Notes under the pieces: generated by a model
Told to the model about the DNA's origin: nothing
Database searches by the model: none
Seen by the model: the letters and a program-made list of their open reading frames with translations, nothing else
NCBI RefSeq assembly: GCF_900129765.1
Contig: NZ_FQWU01000001.1
Span: 682,001 to 746,000, forward strand
Reading direction: 5' to 3'
Source of the DNA: Massilia sp. CF038
Lineage (GTDB): Bacteria > Pseudomonadota > Gammaproteobacteria > Burkholderiales > Burkholderiaceae_D
Length of the DNA: 64,000 nucleotides
Program-made: the position numbers and the translations under genes
Part shown: positions 17,952 to 26,700 of the stretch, in pieces
Numbering within the stretch: position 1 is the first letter of the stretch
Layout of the letters: every line of letters starts with the position of its first letter

Positions 17952-18410
17952 ATGCGTACATTCGACCTGACTCCTCTCTATCGTTCCGCTATCGGCTTCG
18001 ACCGTCTGGCCAACATGCTGGAATCCCAGCGCGCCGACGCCCAGCCCAGCTATCCACCGTATAACATCGAACTGGTCTCCGAAGACAAGTACCGCATCGT
18101 GATGGCACTTGCCGGCTTCGACCGTTCGGAAGTTGAGATCGTGGCCGAGCGTGACGTGCTGCACGTCACCGGCCGCAAGCAGAAGGACGAGCAGCAACGC
18201 ACCTATCTGCACCGCGGCATTGCGGCACGCGACTTCGAGCAGCGCTTCCAGCTCGCCAACCATGTGAAGGTCACCACCGCCTCGTTTGATAACGGCATGC
18301 TGACCATTGAACTGGTGCGCGAAGTGCCGGAAGCACTCAAGCCGCGCAAGATCGTCATTGACGGTGGCGAGAGCAATGTGCAGGCGCTGGAACAACGCCA
18401 GGCTGCATAA
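17952..18410 (+). CDS. Small heat-shock protein Hsp20 (IbpA-like)
   Basis: 152 residues. The N-terminus MRTFDLTPLYRSAIGFDRLANML is that of proteobacterial IbpA-type chaperones, followed by PPYNIE and a full alpha-crystallin domain (about residues 36-130; RIVMALAGFDRSEVEI, FEQRFQLANHVKVTTASFDNGMLTIEL). The C-terminal I-x-I-type anchor is weak (PRKIVI). It binds unfolding proteins during heat stress. The start at 17952 follows AAGGAT at 7 bp. Regulation is probably by sigma-32 and a ROSE-like leader, described separately. Confidence 0.94.
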   Translation: MRTFDLTPLYRSAIGFDRLANMLESQRADAQPSYPPYNIELVSEDKYRIVMALAGFDRSEVEIVAERDVLHVTGRKQKDEQQRTYLHRGIAARDFEQRFQLANHVKVTTASFDNGMLTIELVREVPEALKPRKIVIDGGESNVQALEQRQAA

Positions 18411-18433
18411 GGCTCGCGTACTGAGATAGAACG

Positions 18434-18459
18434 GGGCGCCCGCTGTTGGGGCGCCCTTT
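18434..18459 (+). terminator. hsp20 terminator
   Basis: Stem GGGCGCC / GGCGCCC with a 9-nt loop and a short T tail, 24 bp after the hsp20 stop. Confidence 0.65.
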
Positions 18460-18471
18460 GCACATCACCAC

Positions 18472-18570
18472 ATCGTCCTCGCGGAGGCGGGGACCCATGC
18501 CACGCGTGCCCAGAGAAAGACGTTTTCTTTGTGCTTACGTGCTATGGGTCCCCGCCTTCGCGAGGACGAT
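18472..18570. repeat. Dispersed long inverted repeat, copy 3
   Basis: Long arms: ATCGTCCTCGCGGAGGCGGG continuing to GACCCAT, mirrored by ATGGGTCCCCGCCTTCGCG continuing to AGGACGAT. One arm mismatch; loop about 45 nt. Lies between hsp20 and the protease gene. Confidence 0.85.
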
Positions 18571-18586
18571 GGTGGGTGGCGGATTA

Positions 18587-18602
18587 TTAAGCCGTCCCTA
18601 AG
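18587..18602 (+). promoter_or_regulatory. Possible OmpR-family direct repeat upstream of degQ
   Basis: TTAAG at 18587 and CTAAG at 18598 start 11 bp apart, the helical spacing used by QseB/PmrA-like regulators. The regulator encoded downstream could bind here; weak evidence. Confidence 0.25.
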
Positions 18603-18657
18603 TCTGCTGCTGCATCATTCAAATCGTTGAACAACCCATTCCATCCAGGAGTAAGTC

Positions 18658-20193
18658 ATGCATAACGAAGGTGCCATCACTGCCATCACCGCTAAGCGAC
18701 TCACGCTCGCCCTTGCCGCCGCAGGCGCGATCGGCGGGGCGGTTGGTGCATTAACGGTTAACCATAACAATGCGGTCGCACTGACCGCACCAGCGACTGC
18801 TCCCGCAGTAGCGGCCGCGCCTCAGGCAGCGGCCGCCCCGGTGGCAGCGGCGCCCGCGCCTGTGCCGGCCGGCGTCACGCTGCCCGACTTCACCACCATC
18901 GTTGCGCGCAATGGCCCGGCGGTGGTCAATATCCGCGTCATGGGCAGCACCAAGACCAGCGCCCAGCGCGGTCCGCAGTTCGATGAGGATGATCCGTTCT
19001 TCGAGTTTTTCCGTCGCTTCCAGGGCCCGCAGAATCCGCGCGGCCAGCAACGCGACAGGCCCGTTTTTGGCGCCGGTTCCGGGTTCATCATCAGCCCGGA
19101 CGGTGTCATCCTGACCAACGCGCACGTGGTGCGCGACGCCAAAGAAGTGACCGTCAAGCTGAATGACCGGCGCGAATTCCGCGCCCGTGTTCTCGGCTCC
19201 GACAACAAGACCGATGTGGCGGTGCTCAAGATCGACGCCAAGAATCTGCCGGTGGTGCCGGTGGGCCGTTCCAGCGATTTGAAAGTAGGCGAATGGGTGC
19301 TCGCGATCGGCTCGCCGTTTGGCCTTGAAAGCACGGTCACGGCCGGCGTGGTCAGCGCCAAGGGGCGTTCGCTGCCGGACGAAACCCAGGTGCCTTTCAT
19401 CCAGACCGACGTGGCTGTCAATCCCGGCAACTCGGGCGGGCCGCTGTTTAACACCAAGGGCGAAGTGATCGGCATTAACTCGCAGATCTACAGCCAGACC
19501 GGTGGTTACATGGGCCTGTCGTTCGCCATTCCGATCGACGTCGCTTTCCGCATCAAGGACCAGATTGTCGCCACCGGCAAGGTGCAGCATGCCAAGCTGG
19601 GTGTGACGGTGCAGGAAGTGAACCAGGGCTTTGCCGATTCGTTCAAGCTGGAGTCGCCTGAAGGTGCGCTGGTGTCGAACGTGGAAAAAGGCGGCGCCGC
19701 TGATAAGGCTGGCCTCAAGTCGGGCGACGTGATTCGCAAGCTCGATGGTCAGCCCATCATCGCGTCGGGCGACCTGCCAGCCATGCTCAGTCTGGCCAAG
19801 CCGGGCGACAAGGTCACGCTGGACGTCTGGCGCGAAGGCAAAATCGTGCGCATCGATGCACGTCTGGCCAATGCCGATGACAAGGTCGCCGCCGCCGACC
19901 GCGACGACACGGCCGGCGCCGACAATAGCTCGCGCCTGGGCCTGGCCCTGCGCCAGCTCGACCCGAACGAGAAGCGCCATTCCGGCATCGCCTCCGGCCT
20001 GGTGATTGAAGACGCAGGCGGCGCCGCGGCCAATGCCGGGGTGCAGCCGGGCGACGTGCTATTGTCGGTCAATGGCCGTCCCGTCAATACGGTTGAGCAG
20101 GTGCGGGAAGTGGTCGGCAAGTCGAGCAAGTCGGTGGCCTTGCTGATTCAGCGCGGCTCTGACAAAATCTTCATCCCGGTGCGGATCGGCTGA
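18658..20193 (+). CDS. DegP/DegQ-type periplasmic serine protease (Do family)
   Basis: 511 residues. An N-terminal hydrophobic helix (about residues 14-32) acts as signal or anchor, then an Ala/Pro-rich linker to residue 75. The trypsin-like domain has His156 (TNAHVV), Asp186 (KTDVAVLKID) and Ser259 (NPGNSGGPL). Two PDZ domains follow (about 300-390 and 415-505; SNVEKGGAADKAGLKSGDVI and NAGVQPGDVLLSVNGRPV). It degrades or refolds damaged envelope proteins. The response regulator starts 39 bp downstream, so protease and two-component system probably form an envelope-stress operon. Confidence 0.94.
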   Translation: MHNEGAITAITAKRLTLALAAAGAIGGAVGALTVNHNNAVALTAPATAPAVAAAPQAAAAPVAAAPAPVPAGVTLPDFTTIVARNGPAVVNIRVMGSTKTSAQRGPQFDEDDPFFEFFRRFQGPQNPRGQQRDRPVFGAGSGFIISPDGVILTNAHVVRDAKEVTVKLNDRREFRARVLGSDNKTDVAVLKIDAKNLPVVPVGRSSDLKVGEWVLAIGSPFGLESTVTAGVVSAKGRSLPDETQVPFIQTDVAVNPGNSGGPLFNTKGEVIGINSQIYSQTGGYMGLSFAIPIDVAFRIKDQIVATGKVQHAKLGVTVQEVNQGFADSFKLESPEGALVSNVEKGGAADKAGLKSGDVIRKLDGQPIIASGDLPAMLSLAKPGDKVTLDVWREGKIVRIDARLANADDKVAAADRDDTAGADNSSRLGLALRQLDPNEKRHSGIASGLVIEDAGGAAANAGVQPGDVLLSVNGRPVNTVEQVREVVGKSSKSVALLIQRGSDKIFIPVRIG

Positions 20194-20232
20194 TGCCCAG
20201 CCCACCAGCTTGAACCGGACTAAGAGGTAAGC

Positions 20233-20895
20233 ATGCGTTTGCTGCTGGTGGAAGACGATACGATGATTGGCGAAGTGGTGCTCGACCTGCTCAGGGCCGA
20301 GCACTACGCCGTCGACTGGGTCAAGGATGGCGAAATGGCCGACACGGCCCTGCGCCAGTCGCAAAGCTACGACCTGGTCATTCTCGACCTGGGCCTGCCC
20401 CGGCTGGACGGCCTGGAAGTGCTGCGCGCCATGCGCAGCCGCAAGGACCGCACCCCGGTGCTGATCGCCACCGCGCGCGACGCCATTGGCCAGCGCGTGG
20501 CTGGCCTCGATGCCGGTGCCGACGACTACGTTCTCAAACCTTACGACCTGGATGAACTGCTGGCGCGCCTGCGCGCCTTGCTGCGCCGCGCCGCCGGGCG
20601 CGCCGAACCGATCTTCGAATACAAGAACATCGCCATCAACCCGGTCACGCGCGAAGTGCAGGTGGACGGCGCCGTGGTGCAGTTGTCGGCGCGGGAATGG
20701 GCCGTGCTGGAAGCCCTGATCGCCCGCCCGGGCGCCGTGCTCTCACGCGCCCAGCTGGAAGAAAAGCTGTACAGCTGGCGCGATGAAGTCTCCAGTAACG
20801 CCGTTGAAGTCTATATCCACGGCCTGCGCAAGAAGCTGGGCAGCGAATTGATCCAGAACGTGCGCGGGGTCGGCTACATGGTGCCCAAGCCATGA
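20233..20895 (+). CDS. OmpR-family response regulator
   Basis: 220 residues. Receiver domain with acidic pocket EDD at residues 7-9, phospho-acceptor Asp52 (VILDLGLPRLDG) and Lys in VLKPYDLDEL; a winged-helix DNA-binding domain follows (about 125-218, ending SNAVEVYIHGLRKKLG and VRGVGYMVPKP). It belongs to the QseB/PmrA/TctD-like branch by look. Its stop overlaps the kinase start by 4 bp. The protease gene upstream may be its target. Confidence 0.95.
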   Translation: MRLLLVEDDTMIGEVVLDLLRAEHYAVDWVKDGEMADTALRQSQSYDLVILDLGLPRLDGLEVLRAMRSRKDRTPVLIATARDAIGQRVAGLDAGADDYVLKPYDLDELLARLRALLRRAAGRAEPIFEYKNIAINPVTREVQVDGAVVQLSAREWAVLEALIARPGAVLSRAQLEEKLYSWRDEVSSNAVEVYIHGLRKKLGSELIQNVRGVGYMVPKP

Positions 20896-22208
20896 TGGTG
20901 TCGCACTCGCTGCGCGGGCGTTTGCTGTGGTTCCTGCTGGCGGCCATCAGCATCGCGGCGGTGGTGCAGGCCTCGATTGCCTATCGCACCGCACTGGCCA
21001 ACGCCGACCAGATTTTCGACTATCACATGCAGCAGATGGCGCTGGCGCTGCGCTCGGGCACACCGCTGTCGAACACCGACGCGCGCGACGCCGAACAGGC
21101 CGAAAACAATGAGCTGCTGGTGCAGGTCTGGACCCCGGACGGGGTGCAGACCTTCCGCACCATTTCGAATGCGCGTCTGCCGCAGCACGCGGTGCTGGGT
21201 TTTTCCAACGTCAAGGAAAACAACACCACATACCGGGTCTTTTCGATCCAGACACCGACTCAGACCCTGCAAGTAGCGCAAGACATGGCAGTGCGCCGCA
21301 ACATGGCCGGTGACATGGCCTTGCGCACGGCCGCGCCGATCGCCGTGATGATGCCGATTTTAATGCTGGTGGTGTGGTGGGTGGTGAGCGGCTCGCTGCA
21401 GCCGGTGGCGCGCGTGCGCAAGCAAGTGGCGGCGCGCCAGGCCGACGATCTGTCGCCGGTATCGGAAGCGGGCTTGCCCGACGAAGTGCTGCCGCTGGTG
21501 CAGGAACTCAATCTCCTGTTTGGCCGCGTCAAGACCGCGTTTGAGGCGCAGCAGCATTTTGTGGCCGACGCCGCGCATGAGCTGCGCACCCCGCTGGCCG
21601 CGCTCAAGCTGCAGGCGCTCAGCCTGGAGCGGGCCGATTCAAGTGAGGCACGCGGCATCGCCGTGGGCCGCCTGACTGCCGGCATCGAGCGTGCCACGCG
21701 CCTGGTCGAGCAGTTGCTGGTGCTGGCGCGCCAGGAAGCGAGCGACGGCACCGGCGCCAGCGATGCGCAAGTCAGTCTGGCCGATCTGGCCAAGCGCGCC
21801 GTGGCTGACATGGTCGGCGCGGCGCAGGCCAAGGGCGTGGATCTGGGCCTGCAAGATGCCGACGAAGTAGCGGTGCGAGGGCAGGGCGACGCACTGATGA
21901 TATTGATGCGTAATCTGGTCGACAACGCGGTCAAGTACACGCCGCAGGGCGGCACGGTGGATGTGACGGTACGCGCGGGCACGCAAGGTGCATTGCTTGT
22001 GGTGGAAGACAGCGGCCCAGGCATCGCGCCCGACGAACGCGAACGCGTGTTTGACCGCTTTTACCGGATTGCTGGCAGCGAGGCCAGTGGCAGCGGGCTG
22101 GGGCTGGCGATCATCAAAGCCATCGCCGAGCGCCATGGCGCGGCGCTGACACTTGATCAGTCGGAACGGCTGGGTGGGCTGCGGGTCACAATCCAGTTCC
22201 CTGCATAA
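20892..22208 (+). CDS. Sensor histidine kinase
   Basis: 438 residues. TM1 near residues 12-33, a periplasmic sensor region of about 120 residues, TM2 near 147-168, a HAMP-like linker, then a HisKA domain with His229 in DAAHELRTPLA. The ATPase has the N box (LMRNLVDNAVKYTP), G1 (VEDSGPGIAPDER) and G2 (GSGLGLAI). Typical partner of a QseB/PmrA-type regulator, encoded by the overlapping upstream gene. The signal sensed is unknown; the adjacent protease hints at envelope stress. Confidence 0.94.
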   Translation: MMVSHSLRGRLLWFLLAAISIAAVVQASIAYRTALANADQIFDYHMQQMALALRSGTPLSNTDARDAEQAENNELLVQVWTPDGVQTFRTISNARLPQHAVLGFSNVKENNTTYRVFSIQTPTQTLQVAQDMAVRRNMAGDMALRTAAPIAVMMPILMLVVWWVVSGSLQPVARVRKQVAARQADDLSPVSEAGLPDEVLPLVQELNLLFGRVKTAFEAQQHFVADAAHELRTPLAALKLQALSLERADSSEARGIAVGRLTAGIERATRLVEQLLVLARQEASDGTGASDAQVSLADLAKRAVADMVGAAQAKGVDLGLQDADEVAVRGQGDALMILMRNLVDNAVKYTPQGGTVDVTVRAGTQGALLVVEDSGPGIAPDERERVFDRFYRIAGSEASGSGLGLAIIKAIAERHGAALTLDQSERLGGLRVTIQFPA

Positions 22209-22224
22209 CCCGCACCGCAAACCT

Positions 22225-22330
22225 ACATCGTCCTCGCGGAGGCGGGGACCCATACCACGCATGCAGTACCTTACCGCATGCATGGTATGGGTCCCGAATC
22301 GTCGGACCGCCGCCTCCGCGAGGACGATGT
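22225..22330. repeat. Dispersed long inverted repeat, copy 4, with interrupted arm
   Basis: Left arm ACATCGTCCTCGCGGAGGCG and on to GGGACCCATACCA; the right arm mirrors it except that 15 bp (22296-22310) are inserted between GGGTCCC and CGCCTCCGCG. Confidence 0.8.
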
Positions 22331-22340
22331 GGTGGGGCGC

Positions 22341-22847
22341 TTAACCCTGGTAAATCGCCTGCATCAGCAAAAACCCTTCATGCCGAATCGCCGGCTCGGC
22401 CGCATCCAGTTCCTTCTTGGCCTTGATGAACTCCGGCCGGCTCATGAACTTGCGCTCGTTCGGTGTTGGCGTCGGAGCGTCATTCTTGGCAAAGCCCGGG
22501 CGGCTGTTGTAAGTCTGCCATAGCACTGCACGGCCATGGGCCAGGTTGTAGTACGCCGTCATTTCCACGGCCGTGCTCTGACTGATAAAACGCTGCGTCT
22601 GGCGGCCCAGGCGTTCATGAATATCGGACGGCTTGACCGTTGCCAGTTTGGCAAACGCTTTCGCGCGCAGCGCTTCGCTGGCGAAGCCACTGGTTCCCGT
22701 AATCGAGCGCATCAGTTTCTCCGTCTGCATGGCGGCCATCAAGCCCTGCACGGCTTTCAGGTGCGCTGCCGGGTCGGCTTCTGCCGCGCGTCCTACTACG
22801 CTGGTAAGCAACATGGTGACCAGCAGCATTACTTTCGCGAATTTCAT
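22341..22847 (-). CDS. Hypothetical secreted protein
   Basis: 168 residues with a signal peptide (MKFAKVMLLVTMLLTSVVGRAAEA). The mature part is helical with HERLGRQTQRFISQSTAVEMTAYYNLAHGRAV in the middle, loosely like DUF2059-type periplasmic proteins, but I cannot assign it. No cysteines in the mature chain. Between the sensor kinase (convergent) and the PhzF-like gene (26 bp upstream on the same strand), so it may be co-transcribed with the latter. Confidence 0.7.
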   Translation of the reverse strand: MKFAKVMLLVTMLLTSVVGRAAEADPAAHLKAVQGLMAAMQTEKLMRSITGTSGFASEALRAKAFAKLATVKPSDIHERLGRQTQRFISQSTAVEMTAYYNLAHGRAVLWQTYNSRPGFAKNDAPTPTPNERKFMSRPEFIKAKKELDAAEPAIRHEGFLLMQAIYQG

Positions 22848-22873
22848 TTGTTTCCCTAAAATAATAGAATTGC

Positions 22874-23647
22874 TCAGTGCACATTATACGTGGCCCCGCC
22901 CACCAGTACCGTGTCCCTGTCGAACACGGTATCGATGCGGCAAGGGTTGCCCAGCGCTGCGCCCTGATACAGCGTGAGGCCGTGTCCCAGCCAGGCGCTC
23001 AGGGCACCGGCAGCCACTCCAGTGGCATGGTCTTCCAGTGCCGGGTCCAGATGGTTGAAGTTGCGCCCCTCGTATTCGCGCTCGCCAGTCTGGCAGTACA
23101 CATAGCAGCCGTTCACGCCATGCGTCTTGCCCCAGTCGACAATGCGTGCCAGCGGCGGCTGCAGCGCGTGCAGCGCGGCCCGGTCACGCACGGCAATCAG
23201 AAGCTTGGGGCTGCCGACAGACGATAGCAGGGGCGAGGCGGCCAGCTGCAGCGCTGGCGCGCCTAGCAAATGCACGGCCAGAGCAGCGTCAACACCGATC
23301 GGGGCCACGGCCTGGCGGCGCACGCTCACAAACATGCCTTGCGCCGTTTGCATCAAGGGCAGCAACTGGCCGCGCATGGCGGTTGTAAGGACAGTCGGGC
23401 CGCCCCGTTCAAACAACACATGCGCTGCCGCCAGCGTGGCGTGCAGGCACAGCGGACTGCGCGTATGGGGATAGTAAAAGTCAGCCTCCATCACCTCGCC
23501 GGCGTCGAGAAAAACGCAGGCGCTGCATGCTTGGGCAGCGGCAAAGACTTGCCGTTCGGCTGGTGTTGCGGGTCCGTCTTCGATCACCATGGCCACATTG
23601 CCACTCCCGGGGTGTGCACCAAAACAGCGGATCAGATGGGTTTGCAT
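22874..23647 (-). CDS. PhzF family protein, catalytic Glu apparently missing
   Basis: 257 residues. The PhzF fold is indicated by the N-terminal half (SGNVAMVIEDG, PLCLHATLAAAHVLF) and the C-terminal half (NFNHLDPALEDHATGVAAGAL, GALGNPCRI-like end). Members are isomerases that use a glutamate in a SET(A/V)F motif; here the corresponding stretch reads SACVF, so the Glu is Ala. The N-terminus is also shortened (RCFGAHPGSGN). It may have a different chemistry or be inactive. Divergent from dnaE2, whose LexA box lies 37 bp upstream of this start. Confidence 0.82.
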   Translation of the reverse strand: MQTHLIRCFGAHPGSGNVAMVIEDGPATPAERQVFAAAQACSACVFLDAGEVMEADFYYPHTRSPLCLHATLAAAHVLFERGGPTVLTTAMRGQLLPLMQTAQGMFVSVRRQAVAPIGVDAALAVHLLGAPALQLAASPLLSSVGSPKLLIAVRDRAALHALQPPLARIVDWGKTHGVNGCYVYCQTGEREYEGRNFNHLDPALEDHATGVAAGALSAWLGHGLTLYQGAALGNPCRIDTVFDRDTVLVGGATYNVH

Positions 23648-23683
23648 GGCATTTTTCTGGCATCGGGAAAAGGGTGGTATATA

Positions 23684-23699
23684 CTGTGTTTTTATACAG
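23684..23699 (+). promoter_or_regulatory. LexA (SOS) box of dnaE2
   Basis: CTGTGTTTTTATACAG, CTG-N10-CAG, within TACTG...CAGTA. It ends 32 bp before the dnaE2 ATG and also lies upstream of the divergent PhzF-like gene, which might be co-regulated. Confidence 0.85.
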
Positions 23700-23731
23700 T
23701 ACTATTTCTCCCCTTATTGTAGCGTTTCCGT

Positions 23732-26700
23732 ATGTCATCCGCTTTCCCGCCCCAGAGCCTGCCCGACTATGCCGAGCTGTTCTGCCTGACGAATTTCTCT
23801 TTTCTGCACGGCGCCTCGCACGCCGAGGAGCTGGTCGCGCGCGCGGTGCAGCTGGGTTATGCGGCGCTGGCCATCACGGACGAGTGCTCGCTCGCTGGCG
23901 TGGTGCGCGCCCATGCCGAAGCCAAAAAGGCGGGCTTGCCGCTGGTGATCGGCGCCCACTTCCATCTGACCAATGCCGACGGCAGTCCGGCCTTGTCACT
24001 GATTTTGCTGGCGCAAAACCGCAATGGCTACGGCAATCTGTCCGAGCTGATCACCCTGGCGCGCACCCGCAGCGAGAAGGGCTGCTATCACTTGATGCCG
24101 TCCGACCTGGCCGCGCCCGGCCCGGCGCAAGCGCACCTGCGGCAGCTGCCCGACTGCCTGGCGATCCTGCTGCCGGCCTATCCCGGTTTTGAGGCGGCCG
24201 ATGTCGACCGCCTGCACGCCCAGGCCGCATGGATCGGCGCCACCTTTCCGGGCCGCGCCTGGATCGGTCTGAACCTGCTGCACCGCGCTTTTGACGACGC
24301 CCACCGCGCCAGCGTGGAAGAGGTGGCGTGGCAGCATGACTTGCCGATTACCGCGCTTGGCCACGTGTGCATGCACGTGCGTTCGCGCAAACCGCTGCAC
24401 GACACGCTGTGCGCGGTGCGCATTGGCAAAGCGGTGGGCGAGTGCGGCTACGCGCTGTCGCAAAACGCCGAGCAGCATTTGCGCGCGCGCCTGCGCCTGG
24501 CCAATATCTACGCGCCGGCGGTGCTGGCTGAAAGCGTGCGCATCGCGCGCCTGTGCACTTTCTCGCTCAATGAACTGCGTTACGAGTATCCCGACGAACT
24601 GGTGCCGCCCGGCGAAACCGCGGCCGGTTACCTGCGCAAGGAAACCTACATCGGCGCCCACCACCGCTTCCCGCTGGGTATTCCGGCTAAGGTGCAGGGG
24701 CAGATCGAGCACGAGCTGGCCCTGATCGCCGAGCTGCGTTACGAGCCGTATTTTCTGACGGTGTACGACATCGTGCGCTATGCGCGTTCGGTCGGTATTC
24801 TGTGTCAGGGGCGCGGCTCGGCCGCCAATTCGGCGGTCTGCTACTGCCTGTCGATTACCGAGGTCGATCCCGGCCGCGGCAATCTGCTGTTCGAGCGCTT
24901 CATCTCCAAGGAGCGCGACGAACCGCCTGATATCGACGTCGACTTCGAGCACCAGCGGCGCGAGGAGGTCATCCAGTATATCTACAACAAGTACGGGCGT
25001 GATCGTGCGGCGCTGGCGGCCGTGGTGATCAGCTACCGCCCCAAGAGCGCGCTGCGCGACTCCGGCAAGGCGCTGGGGATCGACCTGGCGATTGTGGAAA
25101 AGGTGGCCAAGACCCACCACTGGTTCGACAGCAAGGAAGATCTGGTCAACCGGCTGGCCGAATGCGGTCTCGATCCTGAATCGGCGCTGGCGCAGCAGTG
25201 GGCCACGCTGGCGCAGCGCCTGCTGGGATTTCCGCGCCATCTGTCGCAGCATCCGGGCGGCTTTGTGATCGCGCAGGGCAAGCTGTCACGCCTGGTGCCA
25301 ATCGAGAACGCCACCATGGCCGACCGCAGCGTGATCCAGTGGGACAAGGACGATCTGGAAGAACTGGGCCTGCTCAAGGTGGACGTGCTGGCGCTGGGCA
25401 TGCTGTCGGCGCTGCGCCGCACGCTCGAACTGGTGAGCCAGCAGCGCGGCACGGTGTTTTCGATGCAGGATATTCCGGCAGAAGATCCGGCCACCTACGA
25501 CATGATCTGCAAGGCCGATACGATCGGCGTGTTCCAGATCGAATCGCGCGCGCAAATGAGCATGTTGCCACGCATGCTGCCGCGGACCTTCTACGATCTG
25601 GTAATCGAGGTAGCGGTGGTGCGCCCCGGCCCCATTCAGGGCGGCATGGTGCATCCTTATCTGCGCCGGCGCCAGGGCCTGGAGCAGCCCGTGTATCCGA
25701 AAGAAGAGCTCAAGAGCGCGCTCGAACGCACGCTGGGCATTCCGATCTTCCAGGAGCAGGTGATGCAGGTGGCGATGGTGGCCGCCGGCTTTACCCCTGG
25801 TGAAGCGGACCAGCTGCGCCGTGCCATGGCAGCCTGGAAGCGCAAGGGCGGGCTGGAAAAATACTATGGCCGCATCGTCAGCGGCATGCTGGAGCGGGGC
25901 TATGAGCTGGCGTTTGCCGAATCGATCTTCAGCCAGATCCAGGGCTTTGGCGAATACGGTTTTCCCGAGTCGCATGCGGCCAGTTTTGCACTGCTGGCGT
26001 ATGCCAGCTCCTGGCTCAAGTGCCACGAGCCGGCGGCGTTTTTGTGCGCGCTGCTCAACAGCCAGCCCATGGGCTTTTATAGTCCGTCCGCCCTGGTGCA
26101 GGATGCGCAGCGCCACGGCATCGAAGTGCGGGCAGTCGATATCGCCGTCAGCGGCTGGGACTCGGCGCTCGAACCGTCGGGCCGCGCGCAGCCAGCCGTG
26201 CGGCTGGGATTGTCGCTGCAGCGCGGCATGCGTCAGGAAGTGGCGGCGCGGATCGAAGATGCACGCGCCATTCGTCCCTTCGACAGCGTGACCGACCTGG
26301 CGCGCCGCGCGCAGCTGGACCGGCATGACCTGCAGGTGCTGGCCGCAGCCAATGCCCTGCAGTCGCTGGCGGGGCACCGGCGCCAGGCCTTGTGGCAGGC
26401 CGTGGGCGCAGTGCCCGACAAGGACTTGCTGCGCCCCACCGCGCCGCAGGAAGAAGTGCCCGATCTGGCTGCGCCCAGCGAAGGCGAGGACATTGTCGGC
26501 GACTATCGCGCGCAGGGCTTGACGCTGGGGCGCCATCCGCTGGCGCTGCTGCGCCAGCGCCTGCTGGCCAACCGCTTTTTGCCTGCAGCTACCCTGAACG
26601 ACTTCAAGGATGGGCAGCTGGCGCGCGCCTGCGGCATCGTCACCGTGCGCCAGCGGCCCGGCACGGCCAAGGGCGTGCTGTTCATGACGCTCGAAGATGA

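Noticed and set aside
23996-25252. Long minus-strand frame inside dnaE2
   Set aside because: Antisense shadow of a strongly conserved polymerase gene.
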